The notes beneath the pieces were generated by a model that saw nothing but the letters and a program-made list of their open reading frames with translations, made no database searches and was not told the origin of the DNA. From a virus, in IMG/VR virus record IMGVR_UViG_3300030099_004693, positions 1 through 50,786 of that record: a DNA stretch of 50,786 nt. One strand, 5' to 3'. This document shows positions 49,590 through 50,786 of this stretch, piece after piece (position 1 is the first letter of the stretch; the number at the start of each line of letters is the position of its first letter). Both the position numbers and the translations under genes were made by a program.

Positions 49590-50647
49590 GGTGAACCTCC
49601 TACTATTTCGGCTCCACTATATAAATATCCAGGATTGCCGTTAATTTTTTTAACAGAAACATTATCAATGCTCCCTCTAAATTGAGCTCCAACTACGGAA
49701 TAAAATTTTAAATTTGTCGTATCTGTTGCTTGAAAAAATTTAACATGATAGCCGTTAGTAACACTAGTCTCCGTTAGAATATGCCCGCCAACAGCTATTA
49801 CAAGAACTCCTTCTGTCCATGAAGACGCCTGAAATTCTACTCTATAAATTTCACCAGCTACAGCACTTACATCCTGCTCTAATGAAGCAAAGCCAGATGA
49901 ACATGTTGCTACTCCACTGCTTACTGCCCAACCTGTGTTTACTGTCCAATTATCTCCATTTGGGAAGCCTCCATCTGTTACTTTATTAGCACCTAAATTT
50001 GTATTTGTTTCATCTTGAACAACAGGAGCTGGATAAATTGCAGAATCACCCATGCGCCACCACGCTTGTAAATTAGATGAGCATACGCCTTCTTTGTGAT
50101 TATAAGGCTCTCTGCCATTGTATAATGTGTTTGCTTCTGATGCTGACAATGCTTTGTCGTATATAGCTACTTCTGATATATTGCCTTGAAAAAAATTATT
50201 TGTAGAAGTATGACTTCTTGCTCCAATTCTTATAACAGCAGAGCCTGATACATTTATTGTTTCTCCTGATGTATCTGCTGTTTCAACTGAAACACCATTA
50301 ACATAAATAGTGCTTGTGCTTCCATCATTTGTGCAAACAATATGTGACCATTGATTTAAAGGTAATTTAGTGTCATAATGACCATCTGTATTATCAATTT
50401 GATAGGTTACGTCACCATCTCCTAAAAAAACATGTACACCATCATTATTTGCATCTCTATAATCAAACAAGCTCATTGAACCTGATTCTGCAGCAGGATT
50501 AACCCAAATAGATATAGAATTAACATTATAATTAAATGAAGGAACACCAGAGATTTCTACATAATCATCACTACCATCAAACGCTACAGAAAGCTCATCT
50601 TTAAATTTATCGCCACCCATTGTTGCTATTCTACGTGTCGTAAACAT
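49586..50647 (-). CDS. LamG/concanavalin A-like adhesin, 353 aa
   Basis: The N-terminal 200 residues show a laminin-G-type jelly-roll: SVAFDGSDDYVEISG, SISIWVNPAAESG, HIVCTNDGSTSTIYVNG and GNISEVAIYDKALSASE. The C-terminal 130 residues (NWTVNTGWAVSSGVATC, SWTEGVLVIAVGG) look like a second carbohydrate-binding-type beta-sandwich. It would bind sugar or surface polymer as a virion adhesin. The start overlaps the stop of the junction gene (TAATG). Confidence 0.8.
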   Translation of the reverse strand: MFTTRRIATMGGDKFKDELSVAFDGSDDYVEISGVPSFNYNVNSISIWVNPAAESGSMSLFDYRDANNDGVHVFLGDGDVTYQIDNTDGHYDTKLPLNQWSHIVCTNDGSTSTIYVNGVSVETADTSGETINVSGSAVIRIGARSHTSTNNFFQGNISEVAIYDKALSASEANTLYNGREPYNHKEGVCSSNLQAWWRMGDSAIYPAPVVQDETNTNLGANKVTDGGFPNGDNWTVNTGWAVSSGVATCSSGFASLEQDVSAVAGEIYRVEFQASSWTEGVLVIAVGGHILTETSVTNGYHVKFFQATDTTNLKFYSVVGAQFRGSIDNVSVKKINGNPGYLYSGAEIVGGSP

Positions 50648-50786
50648 TAATCTTGTACTATCCCAAATTTAAGACTTATAGTAGCCCCATTGTAATCATT
50701 TGTTGAATCAGTTATCCCCCAAACATATATATCCCTGCTGTCAGAAGCTGCTGTTAATACTGCCCCTATATTAGTTTTAGATGCTA
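50647..50786 (-). CDS. Virion-associated protein, 3' part of gene that crosses the circle join
   Basis: This is the C-terminal part of the 199-aa protein that starts at 560. Bases 50687-50786 duplicate 1-100. The unique part 50647-50686 encodes the end, ...ATISLKFGIVQD. The stop is the TAA of a TAATG overlap with the start of the LamG-domain gene, whose ATG reads from 50647, so the two are probably translationally coupled. Confidence 0.75.
   Translation of the reverse strand, partial: ASKTNIGAVLTAASDSRDIYVWGITDSTNDYNGATISLKFGIVQD
50687..50786. repeat. Terminal overlap, right copy (circular closure)
   Basis: Right-hand copy of bases 1-100, differing only at the base matching position 99. The copy stops because the window stops, so the repeat length is set by the assembly and not by a visible biological boundary. 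Confidence 0.9.

Overview
The window is a complete, circularly closing genome of a tailed bacteriophage, most likely a podovirus-like phage from an uncultivated source. The last 100 bases repeat the first 100 with one mismatch, and a 199-codon structural gene reads in frame across the join, so the unit length is about 50,686 bp. The DNA is strongly AT-rich. Evidence for a tailed phage: large terminase, P22-like portal, scaffold-like protein, major capsid protein, internal-virion proteins and very large tail/fibre proteins. No tape-measure, sheath or tail-tube gene was recognised, which fits a short tail. No integrase, tRNA, CRISPR array or insertion sequence was seen. The host cannot be named from the sequence; the gene style recalls uncultivated marine phages.

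Layout: two divergent arms leave a 0.7-kb gene-free control region at about 9,945-10,648. This region holds four 13-bp iterons, phased A-tracts, several long inverted repeats and candidate promoters. The leftward arm (minus strand) runs from 9,944 down through position 1, wraps to 50,686 and continues to 22,852. It holds small basic proteins, a lysozyme-like protein, small-terminase candidate, TerL, portal, scaffold, capsid, a LamG adhesin, membrane/lysis candidates, connector-like proteins, fibres, a metallophosphoesterase, a 2,013-aa tail protein, a 903-aa repeat fibre, a methyltransferase, three internal-virion proteins and a 2,806-aa giant protein. The rightward arm (10,649-22,869) holds small early proteins, a ubiquitin-like cassette, and replication/recombination genes: Sak4-like ATPase, ssDNA-binding candidate, primase-helicase, HNH nuclease, two PD-(D/E)XK nucleases and a MazG/Nmad1-like protein. 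The arms converge at 22,852-22,869, where a hairpin looks like a bidirectional terminator.

Two systems stand out. First, 12,792-16,441 looks like a full ubiquitin-like conjugation/deconjugation pathway: a beta-grasp protein ending Gly-Gly-Ala-Lys, a 540-aa protein with an E2-like core (HPxIN followed by a Cys-Leu), a JAMM/JAB peptidase and an E1/ThiF adenylating enzyme, the last three overlapping. Second, the giant 2,806-aa late protein carries a DLDID signature with an upstream R-x-P at almost the spacing of the beta-prime active site of multisubunit RNA polymerases, plus an upstream DG/K/K region like the partner barrel. This suggests a virion-packaged RNA polymerase that could start early transcription. 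In addition, most non-coding gaps of the rightward arm contain a long closing stem around a possible pseudoknot directly before a ribosome binding site, suggesting a recurring structured RNA element.

Functional assignments come from reading motifs by eye; no database search was run.
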